Source: Thermasporomyces sp036564245 (lineage in GTDB: Bacteria; Actinomycetota; Actinomycetes; Propionibacteriales; Actinopolymorphaceae). Taken from it: a stretch of DNA of 64,000 bases. The stretch spans positions 62,001-126,000 of the forward strand of contig DATCKU010000035.1 of assembly GCA_036564245.1 (NCBI GenBank), in the 5' to 3' direction. The notes under the pieces were generated by a model. The model was not told the DNA's origin, ran no database searches, and saw nothing but the letters and a program-made list of their open reading frames with translations. Of the stretch, positions 63,929 to 64,000 are shown piece by piece. Position 1 is the first letter of the stretch, and every line of letters begins with the position of its first letter. The position numbers and the translations under genes are program-made.

Positions 63929-64000
63929 GGCCTCCCCGTGACCACCTCCGGACGTACGACGGGGCGATCGACCGTCTGGGCCCTGGCGTACCTCTCTGCT

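Noticed and set aside
1..64000. CRISPR arrays, tRNA or rRNA genes
   Set aside because: No regularly spaced direct repeats and no tRNA-like T-arm/acceptor combination outside coding sequence were seen on reading.

Overview
The window is high-GC actinobacterial chromosome: actinobacterial cytochrome oxidase subunits, leaderless GTG/ATG starts behind TAnnnT boxes, many GTGA/ATGA gene overlaps. The conserved genes follow, in order, the block known in Mycobacterium tuberculosis as Rv2199c-Rv2216: ctaF, ctaD/ctaC, an adoK-like kinase, an erpA-type Fe-S protein, glycerate kinase, the DUF3043 protein, gcvT, pepA, the two-lipoyl-domain E2 (dlaT/sucB) and a TIGR01777 protein. The genus cannot be fixed from this; a Propionibacteriales-like or related actinomycete fits. 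No tRNA, rRNA, CRISPR array or intact insertion sequence was seen.

Layout. (1) 1-2566: the 3' end of a DUF885 gene and a membrane diguanylate cyclase. (2) 2878-15420: a compact accessory cluster in two convergent arms. The plus arm holds a nucleotidyltransferase-GNAT fusion, a radical-SAM-like protein with its cysteine triad near the C terminus, a 27-residue very acidic peptide behind a perfect Shine-Dalgarno, an SsuD-like monooxygenase, an aspartyl/asparaginyl beta-hydroxylase, a histidine phosphatase and a DXD glycosyltransferase. The minus arm holds two further glycosyltransferases, two alpha/beta hydrolases and two NMP-kinase-like proteins. Nearly all neighbours overlap by a few bases. 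This is the best candidate for an undescribed system: a peptide-based (RiPP-like) or glycan pathway in which the acidic peptide is oxidised and glycosylated. That role is inference. (3) 15633-21225: L,D-transpeptidase, ctaF-ctaD-ctaC and the PfkB kinase. (4) 21833-25291: a sugar dehydrogenase/lactonase pair and an M81 (MlrC) peptidase. (5) 25478-34084: a second unusual operon with an ABC-ATPase-like protein lacking Walker A, a Tat-type lipoprotein binding protein, a fused MalF-MalG-like permease, a membrane-anchored STAND-like NTPase with a degenerate P-loop, and a CehA/McbA-type PHP hydrolase. Islands 4 and 5 lie between adoK and erpA.

(6) 34180-41029: erpA, glycerate kinase, GNAT, and the envelope-stress set pspAB-htpX-pspAA-pspA; a 94-bp element with 24-bp perfect inverted repeats lies between htpX and pspAB. 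(7) 41135-45969: a cobalamin riboswitch ahead of an SCO2322-like secreted protein and a complete ECF transporter (T, fused A-A', S), presumably for a corrinoid. (8) 45929-46880: an XRE regulator with a ClpP-like protein whose catalytic serine appears missing. (9) 46938-49762: divergent gcvT and pepA. (10) 49898-52700: two decayed ABC-exporter genes and an ArsR-type regulator. (11) 52909-57522: a small conserved protein and a four-gene ABC importer. (12) 57907-62180: lpdA, dlaT/sucB and the TIGR01777 protein, the 2-oxoacid dehydrogenase core. (13) 62216-63928: a membrane protein with a probable pseudokinase domain.
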